A stretch of 27,303 bases of DNA from Symbiodinium natans (Eukaryota; Sar; Dinophyceae; Suessiales; Symbiodiniaceae). Below, piece by piece: positions 7,747-15,647 of the stretch. The number at the start of each line of letters is the position of its first letter. Within the stretch, counting starts at the first letter, position 1. The stretch is from contig CAJNDS010001780.1 of NCBI GenBank assembly GCA_905221605.1, positions 728,589 through 755,891 on the forward strand, given 5' to 3'. The notes below the pieces were generated by a model. It was not told the DNA's origin. It did no database searches and saw only the letters and a program-made list of their open reading frames with translations. The translations under genes and the position numbers were made by a program.

Positions 7747-7818
7747 TTTAGGGCTTGGGGGTCAGGGTTTAGGGTTTAGGGTTTAGGGTTTAGGGTTTCG
7801 GGTTTAGGGTTTAGGGTT
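7747..7818. repeat. TTTAGGG tract
   Basis: About seven good TTTAGGG units follow the 7637-7745 exon candidate. Confidence 0.9.
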
Positions 7819-7823
7819 CTTAG

Positions 7824-7912
7824 TAAGGAATGAGGGAATGAGGCACCCTATATCCCCCGACATGAACCCATTAAGGGATTACTTAGGGTACCTCGTTGCC
7901 TCACTCCCTGCT
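7824..7912. mobile_element. Hairpin element (MITE-like)
   Basis: The left arm GAATGAGGCACCCTATATCC and the reverse complement of the right arm (about 7876-7912) match over most of 28 bases with small indels: GAGG.AA.GAGG.ACCCTA...ATCCC. It is non-coding and sits just after the TTTAGGG tract. Confidence 0.5.
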
Positions 7913-8279
7913 TAAAACCGGCGGTTATGTAGCAGAGCTTTGGTTGGGCATCTTAATATAATACCGTACATGGCCGGAAAAACTGCGTTGTTTAAAAGGG
8001 GCGCGAGGACAGTGGAGCCAGATCTGAAGGCCCTCAACCCTAAACCCTAAACCCTAAACCCTATAAACCCTAAGCCCAGTACCTACGCGCGATCTTCCTC
8101 GTGTAGGGATGGGGTCTTAGGATGCGCAAAAGGGTTGGGGGTTTGTCTTCGGATTGTGAAGTGCAACGGCAATCTAAACCGTGTTCAGTTTTATAGGGTT
8201 TGGGGTTTAGGATTTGTAGCCTGTTGATTTAGGTGGTCTAGATTTAGGTGGTCTAGCGTGTAGGGGGTTGAGATTTGTG

Positions 8280-8580
8280 CCTCACCTTCTCTCACTCCTC
8301 TCCCTCTCTCCCTCTCTCCCTCTCTCCCTCTCTCCCTCTCTCCCTCTCTCCCTCTCTCCCTCTCTCATCCCCTCTCTCCCTCTCTCCCTCTCTCTCTCTC
8401 CTCTCTCCCTCTCTCTCCTCCTCTCCCTCTCTCCCTCTCTCCCTCTCTCCTCTCCCCTCTCTCCCTCTCTTCTTCCCTCTCTCCCCTCTCTCTCTCCCTC
8501 TTCTCTCTCCTCTCTCCCCTCTCTCTCGCTCTCTCTCGCCTCTCTCCCTCTATCTGTTTCTGTCTCTCTCTCACACTTCT
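8280..8580. repeat. CTCCCT/CT polypyrimidine tract
   Basis: About 300 bases are almost pure pyrimidine (TCTCCC units, then mixed CTCT and CCCTCTT). A shorter CT run is at 8668-8685. Long frames on both strands here encode only Ser/Pro/Leu or Arg/Glu/Gly repeats and are not genes. Confidence 0.95.
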
Positions 8581-8832
8581 GACCCGTCTTCATGGTTTCT
8601 GTCTAGGCTTCCGTTTTGTTTAGGGGTTTTGGGTTTGGGGTTTAGGTTTTGGGTGTAGGGTGTAGGGCTCTCTCTCTCTCTCTCTTGCATTGGGCCTCGC
8701 GTGTCCTGTAGACTGTAGAGGCTTTTGGGCCAAGGCGCTTTCAAGACGTCTCTGGACCGAGTCCCGCTCCCAATCGCCCTGACCCCGAACCTAAAACCAT
8801 GGTCTCCCGGTTTCTTGCTTTGTTATATTGGG

Positions 8833-8911
8833 CGTTTCCGAATGAGGGGTACCCTATTTAAGGAATCCTACCATTTGGGATCTATATTGGGGTCTCCTCT
8901 GTTTCGTAAAC
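8833..8911. mobile_element. Hairpin element, family E copy 1
   Basis: The imperfect ends GTTTCCGAATGAGGGG and CCTCTGTTTCGTAAAC are inverted. The segment aligns with 11500-11583 through CCTACYAT, GTATATTGRGGT and GTTCGYAAAC-type motifs. It is non-coding. Confidence 0.45.
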
Positions 8912-9027
8912 CACCATGAATATATAGAACCCCCCCCAACCCCAAATCCTAAATCCGAAGCCCTAAATCCTAGACAGGATCCAAAGACGCTACGTGCATC
9001 CGTATTCTCCGGGGTACCGCGTCTAGC

Positions 9028-9112
9028 CTAAACCCTAAACCCTAACCCCTAACCCTAAAACCCTAAACCCTAAACCCTAAACCCTAAACCCTAAACCTCA
9101 TCCCTAAACCTA
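9028..9112. repeat. CCCTAAA tract
   Basis: It is a run of about ten nearly perfect CCCTAAA units. Confidence 0.9.
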
Positions 9113-9148
9113 TCAGTAATCGCGTGCTCCCACATCGTGCCTCTTCAG

Positions 9149-9201
9149 CGGCGGTGGCCGAGGCCTATGCCCGCCTCGCCTTAGGCTGTCCTAGAACAAG
9201 G
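9149..9201 (+). CDS. Short exon, paralogue of 16157-16223
   Basis: The acceptor CTCTTCAG and the donor AAGG|GTCCTG bracket 53 bases. In the frame matching the 16157 exon it reads AVAEAYARLALGCPRT. The shared pattern is (E/Q)AYA-L-(A/S)-L with GGCC.AGGCCTATGCC at nucleotide level. CCCTAAA lies upstream and TTTAGGG downstream. No family was recognised. Confidence 0.35.
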
Positions 9202-9224
9202 GTCCTGTTTCCTTTTTTGGGTTG

Positions 9225-9420
9225 AGGTTTAGGGTTTAGGGTTGAGGTTTAGGGTTTATAGGGTTTAGGCTTTAGGGGTCCTTGATCTTCTTGGGGTTTA
9301 GGGTTTAGGTTTTTAAGGGTCCCTCATCCCTTTTGGGGTTCACGGTTGAGGGTTTAGGGGTTTGATCCCTTTGGGGTTTAGGGTTTAGGGTTTAGGGTTT
9401 AGGGGTCCTTGATCCCTTTC
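9225..9420. repeat. TTTAGGG tract with a repeated CCTTGATC spacer
   Basis: Degenerate TTTAGGG alternates with GGGGTCCTTGATCCCTTT-like spacers, seen about four times (9270, 9318, 9358, 9400), as if a unit of roughly 45 bases was amplified. Confidence 0.7.
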
Positions 9421-9471
9421 GGTGGTTCTAGGGTTTCGGCTTAGCGTTGTCTACACATGGGCATGCCAGGA

Positions 9472-9633
9472 CCTTACTTGGAGGTTCATGGTACTTATTA
9501 ACCAATTATCACTGCACTTATATCTATACCTATAACCATTAGGTCTCTTAATCTTATAAGCTCTTAAGGGCTTGTAAGCGGGCTATAAGTACAGTAATAC
9601 TGGTTAATAAGTACCATGTACCTCCAAGTAGGG
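9472..9633. mobile_element. 162-base MITE-like element with 33-base inverted ends
   Basis: The left end (9472-9504, CCTTACTTGGAGGTTCATGG...) and the reverse complement of the right end (9601-9633, CCCTACTTGGAGGTACATGG...) match at 31 of 33 bases. The interior is AT-rich and non-coding; the minus frame crossing it is not a gene. No clear target-site duplication was found by eye. Confidence 0.75.
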
Positions 9634-9804
9634 CTTGGGATACAGCACGAGGTGAGGGTTTTGGCGTTTACCCATGGTTTCGGCACCGTTTGGTCAATCT
9701 TGCGCCTTTGGGCCAATCCAAAACCCAAAGCCCTATAAGCCCTGTAAGCCCTAGAAGTCCAAAGCCCTCCAAGCAATCCAAGCCTTGTAAGCCGTGGGCC
9801 CGAA

Positions 9805-9890
9805 ACCCTAAACCCTAAACGCTAAACCCTAAACCCTAACCCTAAACCCCTAAACCCCTAAACCCCTAAACCCCCTAAACCCTAACCACC
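9805..9890. repeat. CCCTAAA/CCCCTAAA tract
   Basis: It is a mix of heptamer CCCTAAA and octamer CCCCTAAA units. Confidence 0.9.
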
Positions 9891-9903
9891 AGGAGCCCTG
9901 TAA

Positions 9904-9990
9904 GCTCCAACCTCGGAGGTCTCGCTCTCCATGTACCTCCGCCGCCTTCGGAATGCCAAGGGCAGCACGCCTCCTTGGAGTGCGCCTTGA
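9904..9990 (+). CDS. Exon-like island, frame uncertain
   Basis: The island lies between a CCCTAAA and a TTTAGGG tract. One + frame reads APTSEVSLSMYLRRLRNAKG then STPPWSAP and a TGA. The other two + frames are also open, so this is only suggestive. Unrecognised. Confidence 0.22.
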   Translation, partial: APTSEVSLSMYLRRLRNAKGSTPPWSAP

Positions 9991-10236
9991 GGCCAATTTA
10001 CATGTAGGGGTCCTGAATCTTCGAACAGGGTTTCGGGTTTAGGGTTTGGGGTTTAGGGTTGGGTTTTAGGGTTAGGGATAGTATTAGTAATTTGTCCGAC
10101 CTGTATAGAGTTTTCGGGATAGGGCGCCTTACCTACACCTAGCTGTATGAAAAGCTGTGTAGAATCAGAATGGCTGGCGTATATAGCCTAGCAATGAGGG
10201 AGGGGGGAGGAGCCTGCAATCTGACCCCTGACCACC

Positions 10237-10237
<1 letters not shown>

Positions 10238-10267
<30 letters not shown>

Positions 10268-10273
10268 AAAAAA
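10238..10273. repeat. Poly-C joined to poly-A
   Basis: About 20 C abut about 16 A without interruption. It is the second of three C(n)A(n) joins in the window. Confidence 0.95.
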
Positions 10274-10549
10274 GAGTAGAGTTCGCCCTTGCATATACCA
10301 CCACCAATGGGCGACTCTTGCCAAACTCTGTTTTGGTGTAATCAGAGGTTCCTAGGTTACTCCCGGGTCTAGAACACTAATCTACGAGAAAGCAAAGAGC
10401 TGTTCGGGGATTTCGGGCCCAGAGTAGCCAGCGTACCTTCCGTCTCGCGCGACTGTATTTTGAGAGACTTGAGGCAATTTTGAACCTTCCACACCCTAAA
10501 CCCTAAGCCCTACAGAGCTTCAGTTTCAGCATCTACCTGGGACTCTATT

Positions 10550-10612
10550 TTACCTACAGTTTAGTAGCAACTACCCTAAATTAGTAGGTATAACCCATAA
10601 GGCTGTAGGTAA
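10550..10612. mobile_element. 63-base hairpin element
   Basis: The perfect 10-base ends TTACCTACAG and CTGTAGGTAA enclose 43 bases containing a further TTAGTAG/CTAAATTAGTAG repetition. It is directly followed by a CCCTAAA array. Confidence 0.5.
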
Positions 10613-10620
10613 CATGTGTT

Positions 10621-10695
10621 ACCCTAAACCCTAAACCCTAAACCCTAAACCCTAAACCCTAAACCCTAAACCCTAAACCCTAAACCCTAAACCCT
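10621..10695. repeat. CCCTAAA array
   Basis: Ten nearly perfect heptamers precede the exon candidate at 10727. Confidence 0.95.
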
Positions 10696-10726
10696 GCAGA
10701 GCTAAAGTTATAGGGTTTAAGTTTAG

Positions 10727-10804
10727 GGCTGCTGCGCTTGTTTCAAGGCCTGGGTCGCACCACCCTGAGGATTGCCGAAGCTCAGCTGAGAGGGTGCATG
10801 ACAG
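10727..10804 (+). CDS. 26-codon exon candidate, unrecognised
   Basis: The acceptor GTTTAG and the donor ACAG|GTTTGG enclose 78 open bases reading LLRLFQGLGRTTLRIAEAQL then RGCMT. The composition is that of an amphipathic helix. It is flanked by CCCTAAA upstream and TTTAGGG downstream. The acceptor and donor both come from telomere-like units. The family is unknown. Confidence 0.45.
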
Positions 10805-10890
10805 GTTTGGGGTTTAGGGTTTAGGGTTTGGGTTTAGGGTTTAAGCTTTCAGGTTTAGGGTTTGGGGTTCAGGGTTTAGGGGTTTGGGTA
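10805..10890. repeat. TTTAGGG tract ending in a G-to-C flip
   Basis: G-rich units run to 10886 and change directly to AAACCCTAAGCCC, a head-to-head junction. Confidence 0.8.
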
Positions 10891-11062
10891 GAAACCCTAA
10901 GCCCCCAGTCCCTGTTTTGCGCGTTTCTGATGGGGTCTAAATAAAAGTCTTGTTTACCTTTGGTGGGGGAATAGAATAGAATCCCCTTAAAGGGGCCCCC
11001 AAAAAGAGTACCCTTATTTTCGGCAACCCCCATGTAGACTCTTTACAGTACCCCGAAACCCC

Positions 11063-11128
11063 TGAAAACCCTAAACCCTAAACCCTAAACCCTAAACCCT
11101 AAACCCTAAACCCTAAACCCTAAACCCC
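11063..11128. repeat. CCCTAAA array
   Basis: Nine nearly perfect heptamers are present. A second, degenerate C-rich tract covers 11250-11358. Confidence 0.95.
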
Positions 11129-11499
11129 AACTCCCCATGTAGGGAACCCCCGAAGGGACCCTAAACTTGAGGAAAAAAACCCACGTGCATGTCGAGTCCA
11201 AGTTGTCGGGACGAGGGTTGCAAAGCTCAGAGTTCTGGTCTTACTTACTTCGAACCCTAGCCCCGAACCCCGAACCCCAAACCCCCAATCCTAAACCCTA
11301 CGCCCTAAACCCTAAAACCCCAAAACCTTGAACCCTAAACCCTAAAACCCTAACACCCTAAGTGTAGGGCCGGCGCAGCGGTTGCTTTTTTGATCTCACA
11401 GTCGCTTGAGGGCGTTCAACGAAGGCTTTGGGTTTCAAGATCTCGAGGAGACTTGTTGGGAGTTTCCGAAATTGAGGTTCAGGGTTTAGGGTTATAGGG

Positions 11500-11583
11500 T
11501 TATTGGGGGTCCTTTGTTTTAAAGGGACTCCTACTATCTGGGGGGTGTATATTGAGGTTCCCCTATGTTCGCAAACTCCCTTC
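11500..11583. mobile_element. Hairpin element, family E copy 2
   Basis: It aligns with 8833-8911 (GGGACTCCTACTAT, GTATATTGAGGTTCCCC, GTTCGCAAAC). Its inverted ends are weaker than in copy 1. Confidence 0.4.
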
Positions 11584-11658
11584 TGTGTCTGCCTAGGGTT
11601 TTGAGGTTCAAGAGCCCTAAGCCCGAACAACAAGCCACCTTTCCGGACTCGCCGGCCG

Positions 11659-13983
11659 ATGTTGCGCATCCGGACAGTGTCGGGCCATGCGTTGGCGGCC
11701 ATGCCAGTGGAAAGCATGTCAGTCAGGACCTGGCTGTCAAGTAACCTGCGCCACCCAGTAAGCCTAAGCCCTACATATGAGCCCCATGAACCGTATAAGC
11801 ATGCAACTTTTTAAGGTTTAGGGTTTATAGGGTTTAGAAGCTGCAACCCCTCAAGCTGGATGCACGCTCGGCTGGTGTAAGTGTTGGAGGGCTGGCTCTG
11901 ATCTAAAAAGCGTTCTTAAGGGAGTCGGGTTCAAGGGGGGTGCGTAACCAAGGTTCCCGAGTACTCCCCACTAAGCTTCCCTGAGGTTCGCGAGGTACCG
12001 ACCCCCATGATCCCACCCCCCGTAAGGACTAAACCTTAAACCCTGAACCCTGAACCCTAAACCCTATAATGGGCGATAGTCTAGAATCCGTCTATGGCAG
12101 CCGGTGCCAGGAGTAAGCACCCTACTACAGCGGTCGGCATATTTTCCAATATCATAATTATAGTATTCCGTATGCTCCCTATACTATGATGCTGTAGTAA
12201 CCCCCCTTAATAACCCTCCAAAACCCTATTCTAATTGTTCAGGCCCCCACTCTCAATCGTAAGCCTCTTGCGGGGGTCAAGGACGTTGAAGCAGCGATTG
12301 CAGAAGCTCTGCGGTGTCCCTCGATTCAGGCAGAGGCTGCTGCATGGAGATACCTGCTTGGATGATGATCCTCTGCTGTGCTCTGTAAGTCCTGGTTTAG
12401 GATTTAGGGTTTGGGGTTTGGGGTTCAGGGTTCGGGGTTTGGGGTTTAGGGTTTTTGGGCTTTCTTAAGCTTTCTGAATAAGAAGCAGGCGGCGGGGTCT
12501 AGCTTTCTGCATTACACTTGACTACGCGCCCTCAGGAGAGCTTGCTGGATGCCCCCATGGAGCTCCAAATAGTGTTGCTAAGCGACTTCTGCGACGCCAC
12601 GTTGTCACTTAGAGATTCTTGGGAATAATTTTCATGTTTTTGGTACAGTAATTCCGCAGAAACAGCTAAACATATGTTTTTGCTAGGCTTAGGGTTCTGC
12701 ACTTCCCAAGAAACAGCCAAACTTGTGGTTTTTGCTAGGGGTCCATGTTCAGTATAGGTCAGACAAGGGTGAGCTCCTTGATGCCGCTAGGCGCGGACGT
12801 GTGGCAAAGGCCGAGGAAATTCTGCAGCGACCCCAAGACCCGGATTTTTTGGCCGAGGAGGCGCTGTTGGATGATGATGAGCCCATGGGGTTCAGTCAAT
12901 ATTTGACCCCCCTTGTTGCAGCTTCGTACCATGGGCATTCGGAAGTCGCACGATTGCTGCTGGAGGCCCGCGCTCGCCTGTACGATGACAGGAGTCTTCG
13001 ACGTGGATACAGCGCTCTTCAAGCAGCAGCTATGAATGACCAGGCGGAGACATTGAGCTTGTTGCTGGAGGAGGCATGCGACTCGCCGTTGTATATCAAT
13101 CTGCTCGACGATTCTCTTTCTTCAGCAACTCACAACGGGAGCGCGGCCATCGTTGAAATGCTTCTGGAAGCCCGTGCCAGCGCAGACCCACCCGACCCCT
13201 TCTCCAGCTCGCATCTTTGCAGGGCAGCCTGGGCACCTTGGGGACCAAATGAACCTTAAAATTTGGGTCATATACCCTATACTACTGTAATTCCTATTAA
13301 GGTATATGAACCCTAAACCCTTTTAGGGTTCATTTCGTCCACAAGGCAGGGCACACAGAGGTGGCGCGCTTGCTGTTGCAGGCTGGGGCCAAGGTTCATC
13401 GAAGCTCCTATGCGCCGGCTTACGATCTTCGCCTAACTCCGCTGTCTGCGGCGAGCTGGCGGGGCCATGTGGACCTCGTGCGCTTACTTATCGGGGCTGG
13501 CGCCGATGTGCGTGTGTCAGGAACGCTCTCTGTGTACTGTTGCGCAGGTGTCGACGTATCCAACCGAGCAAAGCGTTCTCTTGTCTTGCGGGTGGCCAGA
13601 TGCAAACGCAGCAGGCTGTCCATCTCTCGATGGGCCCGCATCGCAAAAGCATCGAGCTGCCTGCGTGGATCAGGGTCTTTTCATCGAGCTACTGGGTGAT
13701 GCGTTCTTTCAACCGCCATGTGAAGGTTAGTGTATGAGGCTTCGCTTTCACAACCTCCAACTAAGAAGAGTGCCACCACCACCGCCGCCGCCACCTAAGC
13801 CTTCAGGCCCTAAGCCCTGCTCCAGCCGTAGTCCTCGCTTAAGGAACAGCTAAATTGTTAATTTCTGCTAGGGTGCCAAGTTCAGTATAGCTCAACCAAG
13901 GAGGTTCGGCAGATGATCCACTTGGTCCGTCTTTGGTACCACGCTGACAATGGACGTCTGCAGGCTCCCTTCTCGCTTAAATC
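11659..13983 (+). CDS. Ubiquitin-like domain plus ankyrin-repeat protein (multi-exon gene)
   Basis: Provisional exons: 11659-11726, 12282-12384, 12536-12595, 12768-13232, 13346-about 13509, about 13548-13725, 13901-about 13983. Exons 1-3 give a ubiquitin-like fold: MLRIRTVSGHALAAMPVESM, then VRTLKQRLQKLCGVPRFRQR, then an acidic loop and LDAPMELQIVLL. Exon 4 starts GELLDAARRGRVAKAEEIL and carries ankyrin units (TPLVAASYHGHSEVARLLLE; YSALQAAAMNDQAETLSLLL). The exon 4/5 join restores AAWAGHTEVARLLLQAGAK, and a further repeat follows (TPLSAASWRGHVDLVRLLI). The start is the ATG at 11659 because it begins the first ubiquitin-like strand. Ankyrin proteins mediate protein binding; the partner is unknown. 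The exon 5/6 link needs an implausibly short intron (about 38 bases) or a frameshift, and the C-terminal part (IELPAWIRVFSSSYWVMRS, VRQMIHLVRLWYHADNGRL) is unrecognised. Long minus frames here are shadows. Confidence 0.75.
11727..12281 (+). other. Intron 1 with GA donor
   Basis: The join that restores the ubiquitin-like domain (MS-VRTLKQRL) falls between GTCAG (ending 11726) and GACG (from 12282). The intron then starts GACCTGG and ends GTCAAG, with GGAC-like sequence at both edges. No GT or GC donor gives the same frame. GA donors are known in dinoflagellates. It contains a TTTAGGG stretch, a CCCTAAA stretch and a hairpin element. Confidence 0.5.
12117..12196. mobile_element. Hairpin element inside intron 1
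   Basis: CTACTACAGC near the left end and GCTGTAGTAA near the right end are inverted, enclosing an AT-rich interior (ATAGTATTCC...CTATACTATG). It is about 75-80 bases and non-coding. Confidence 0.4.
12385..12535 (+). other. Intron 2 (GT-AG, TTTAGGG-filled)
   Basis: The donor GTAAGT at 12385 is followed at once by degenerate TTTAGGG units; the acceptor is GCCCTCAG at 12535. It is phase 0 and splits the acidic loop of the ubiquitin-like domain. Confidence 0.65.
12596..12767 (+). other. Intron 3 with duplicated 3' end
   Basis: The 3' portion holds two tandem copies of GAAACAGCYAAAC...TTTTTGCTAGG (12659 and 12711). The acceptor is placed at GACAAG|G (12767) because the related 3' end at 13844-13900 and two other introns of this gene also end CAAG|G. 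The donor is unsettled: GCCACG at 12596 keeps frame; GCGACG at 12591 with an acceptor at 12738 is an alternative. Confidence 0.4.
13233..13345 (+). mobile_element. Intron 4, made almost entirely of an inverted-repeat element (introner-like)
   Basis: Removing these 113 bases joins two ankyrin halves in frame (AAW/AGHTEVARLLL). The intron starts GCACC and ends ACAAG, with GGCA at both edges as a possible target duplication. Inside, GGACCAAATGAACC (13242-13255) pairs with 13327-13340 at 13 of 14 bases, and GGGTCATATACC (13265-13276) pairs with 13301-13313, leaving a loop of about 24 bases. GAACCCTAAA/TTTAGGGTTC forms an additional small hairpin at 13309-13332. Confidence 0.75.
13844..13900 (+). 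repeat. Intron 3'-end repeat shared with intron 3
   Basis: GGAACAGCTAAAT...TTTCTGCTAGGG-TGCCAAGTTCAGTATAGCTCAACCAAG matches 12711-12767 at roughly three bases in four. Both copies end at a CAAG|G acceptor. The presumed donor of this intron is AAG|GTTAGT at 13726. Confidence 0.65.
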
Positions 13984-14189
13984 CTAAGCCCTGAATCGAA
14001 ACAGAGACACCACAGAGCCCTATAGTTAGTTGCCAGAAACCCTAAACCCTAAACCCAAAACCCTAAAAACTCTCTAATAACCTAAGCCGTACTAGCACTA
14101 CAGGACCTGAGCCTGTTAAACCCTACACCCTCATGCCGACATTCCGTCATCCCAAATCCCTGAGCCCTTATTATGCCCTAATCATGCAT

Positions 14190-14256
14190 TTAGGGTTTTT
14201 TAACGTTAAAAACCCTAAAAAAAATGGAAAATGGGTTTTTTAACGTTAAAAAACCC
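14190..14256. repeat. Twin palindromes centred on AACGTT
   Basis: GGGTTTTTTAACGTT-AAAAAACCC (14233-14256) is a perfect 24-base palindrome. A sibling at 14190-14218 (TTTAGGGTTTTTTAACGTT and onwards) is perfect except for one unpaired T. The outer arms are telomere-like units in head-to-head orientation. Confidence 0.85.
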
Positions 14257-14510
14257 TATATGGTTGAGGACCCTGGCTTCAGGTTTTTTTTTTAGAAATC
14301 TGGGGGTTCGGTTGGGTTCGGTTGGGTTCGGTTGGGCTCCTCCTTGGGACTCTCTTACTACCTGCAGCTTTATGGACTATTTGCGGGCACTGCAGGAGGA
14401 GGGGGCAGGCAGGGGTGGGGGTGGTGTGGGCAAGGGGCAGGCGGGTGGTTTTCGCAGACTTCCCTCTGGCTGGCCCAAGTAAAACACCCCCTGGTGCTGA
14501 CGCGATTTGT

Positions 14511-14540
14511 AGGGGGGGGGGGGGGGGGGGGGGGGGCGGG
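14511..14540. repeat. Poly-G tract
   Basis: About 24 consecutive G are present. A second run of about 15 G is at 14759-14773. Confidence 0.95.
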
Positions 14541-14590
14541 GGAGCAGAGAAAAACATCCCTTGCCCAGAGCTTTTCAGGCTTCCCTAGAC

Positions 14591-14648
14591 TAGGGTCGCC
14601 TGGCAGATTTCTATTCAGCTGTAGGGAAAAAATGCCAGGTCGACCCTA
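14591..14648. mobile_element. 58-base hairpin element
   Basis: TAGGGTCGCCTGGCA and TGCCAGGTCGACCCTA are inverted with a single one-base indel. The interior of about 27 bases is non-coding. Confidence 0.5.
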
Positions 14649-14903
14649 TGCCCTAAACCCTAAACCCCGCCCCTTCCTACAGGACCCTAAACCCTAAGCC
14701 CTAAACCCTAAACCCTAAACCGTGATCCCTCTCTCTGGGGAGGTTCCCGATCATTGCGGGGGGGGGGGGGGGGTCTCCATTTCGGGGTTCCTGTTTTGGG
14801 GTTGGGGTCCCGGATTCTATTTTGGGAACGTTTGCCTTGAAACCCAGAACTCGGGTTTAGGGTTTAGGGTTTAGGGTTCAGGGCGAAGGGTCCCAACAGA
14901 CTA

Positions 14904-14987
14904 TTGCAAGTGTTCACGAAGATTGAGAACAGCGGGGGCTGAATGGTCGCATTTGGGGCATGGTGTGTCTTCCTCCTGAGCCTCCAG
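14904..14987 (-). CDS. Zinc-finger-like exon on the minus strand
   Basis: The minus strand is open for 28 codons containing EEDTPCPKC and CPKCDHSAPAVLNLREH. This gives C-x2-C-x12-H, the first three ligands of a C2H2 finger; the fourth would come from the next exon. A GTCTGT donor follows the open part at about 14902, and GGCTCAG or CTGGAG could be the acceptor. The + strand frames over it are shorter or less protein-like. Both flanks are TTTAGGG-type on the + strand. Neighbouring exons of this gene were not identified. Confidence 0.4.
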
Positions 14988-15006
14988 GTTCGATTTGATT
15001 TGGTTT

Positions 15007-15127
15007 TTAGGGTTTAGGGTTTAGGGTTTAGGGTTTAGGGTTTAGGGTTTAGGGTTTAGGGTTTAGGGTTTAGGGTTTAGGGTTTAGGGTTTAGGGTTTA
15101 GGGTTTAGGGTTTAGGGTTTAGGGTTT
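15007..15127. repeat. TTTAGGG array, longest in the window
   Basis: About 17 consecutive perfect TTTAGGG heptamers. Unique sequence follows on both sides, so this is interstitial and not a chromosome end. Confidence 0.97.
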
Positions 15128-15192
15128 AATTTTAGGTTTTATGGTTTAGGGTCGAGTGCTGTGAAACCTATCGCGCTGAAGAGGGACAGTAG

Positions 15193-15357
15193 CTTGAGAC
15201 TTGTTGCTACAACCTGTCCCAATTCACAAAGCAACGGGCTCCCTCCGCCGTGCTGTTTTTGAGTCTTGAGCAGAAGAGGCGGCTTCTTCATGGCAATTTG
15301 GTGCTGGTCAAGCAAGACGAGGGCCTTACAACCGAGTATAACCTTTTTGGGTACTTA
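15193..15357 (+). CDS. Long exon-like open segment, unrecognised
   Basis: The + strand is open for 55 codons between TAG (15190) and TAG (15358). It reads CCYNLSQFTKQRAPSAVLFL then SLEQKRRLLHGNLVLVKQDE, which looks like real protein with a hydrophobic strand followed by a basic helix. No methionine start is needed if it is an internal exon. A GC donor (AA|GCAAGA at 15312) or a later site could end it. No domain was recognised. Confidence 0.4.
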
Positions 15358-15377
15358 TAGCCCTACTCGTAGCTACC

Positions 15378-15409
15378 CCTGAACCTTCAAGTAGGGCTTA
15401 AGGTTCAGG
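15378..15409. repeat. Perfect 10-base hairpin
   Basis: CCTGAACCTT and AAGGTTCAGG flank a 12-base loop immediately before the family B element. Confidence 0.7.
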
Positions 15410-15411
15410 CA

Positions 15412-15570
15412 TATATCAAGGGACTAAGGAGGGATCCTATTACAAGAGACCTTAGGGGTTATCTAGGGGTTGGTCAGGGGCTGATAATATAACTAAGGTA
15501 GATAGGGACTATGTAAGGTATGTATAGGGGTTCTCTCAGGGGAATAGGACTAAAGGTCCCTTCTAGGGGT
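15412..15570. mobile_element. Hairpin element, family B copy 2
   Basis: It is a diverged copy of 4681-4811 with the same motif order and about 25 extra bases in the middle (AGGGGTTGGTCAGGGGCTGA). It is non-coding; the + frame that overlaps it is not a gene on its own. Confidence 0.5.
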
Positions 15571-15647
15571 CCCTCCCTGTTAGTGTTTAGGGTTTATACG
15601 ATTTATAGGGTGTATAGGGTTCAGGGTGTCGGGCTCCTGGGGTCCAG

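Noticed and set aside
8268-8658. Several 100-127 residue frames rich in Ser/Pro/Leu or Arg/Glu
   Set aside because: They are translations of the CT-rich tract on both strands.
11358-11717. 119-residue minus-strand reading frame
   Set aside because: Its right part is antisense to the exon that encodes the ubiquitin-like N-terminus, and the rest crosses a hairpin element and telomere-like sequence. It is a shadow.
12094-12113. ATG GCA GCC GGT GCC AGG as a first exon of the ankyrin gene
   Set aside because: It gives only six codons and no ubiquitin-like strand, whereas the ATG at 11659 completes the domain.
15007-15127. True chromosome end at the TTTAGGG arrays
   Set aside because: Unique sequence lies on both sides of every array and both orientations alternate, so these are interstitial.
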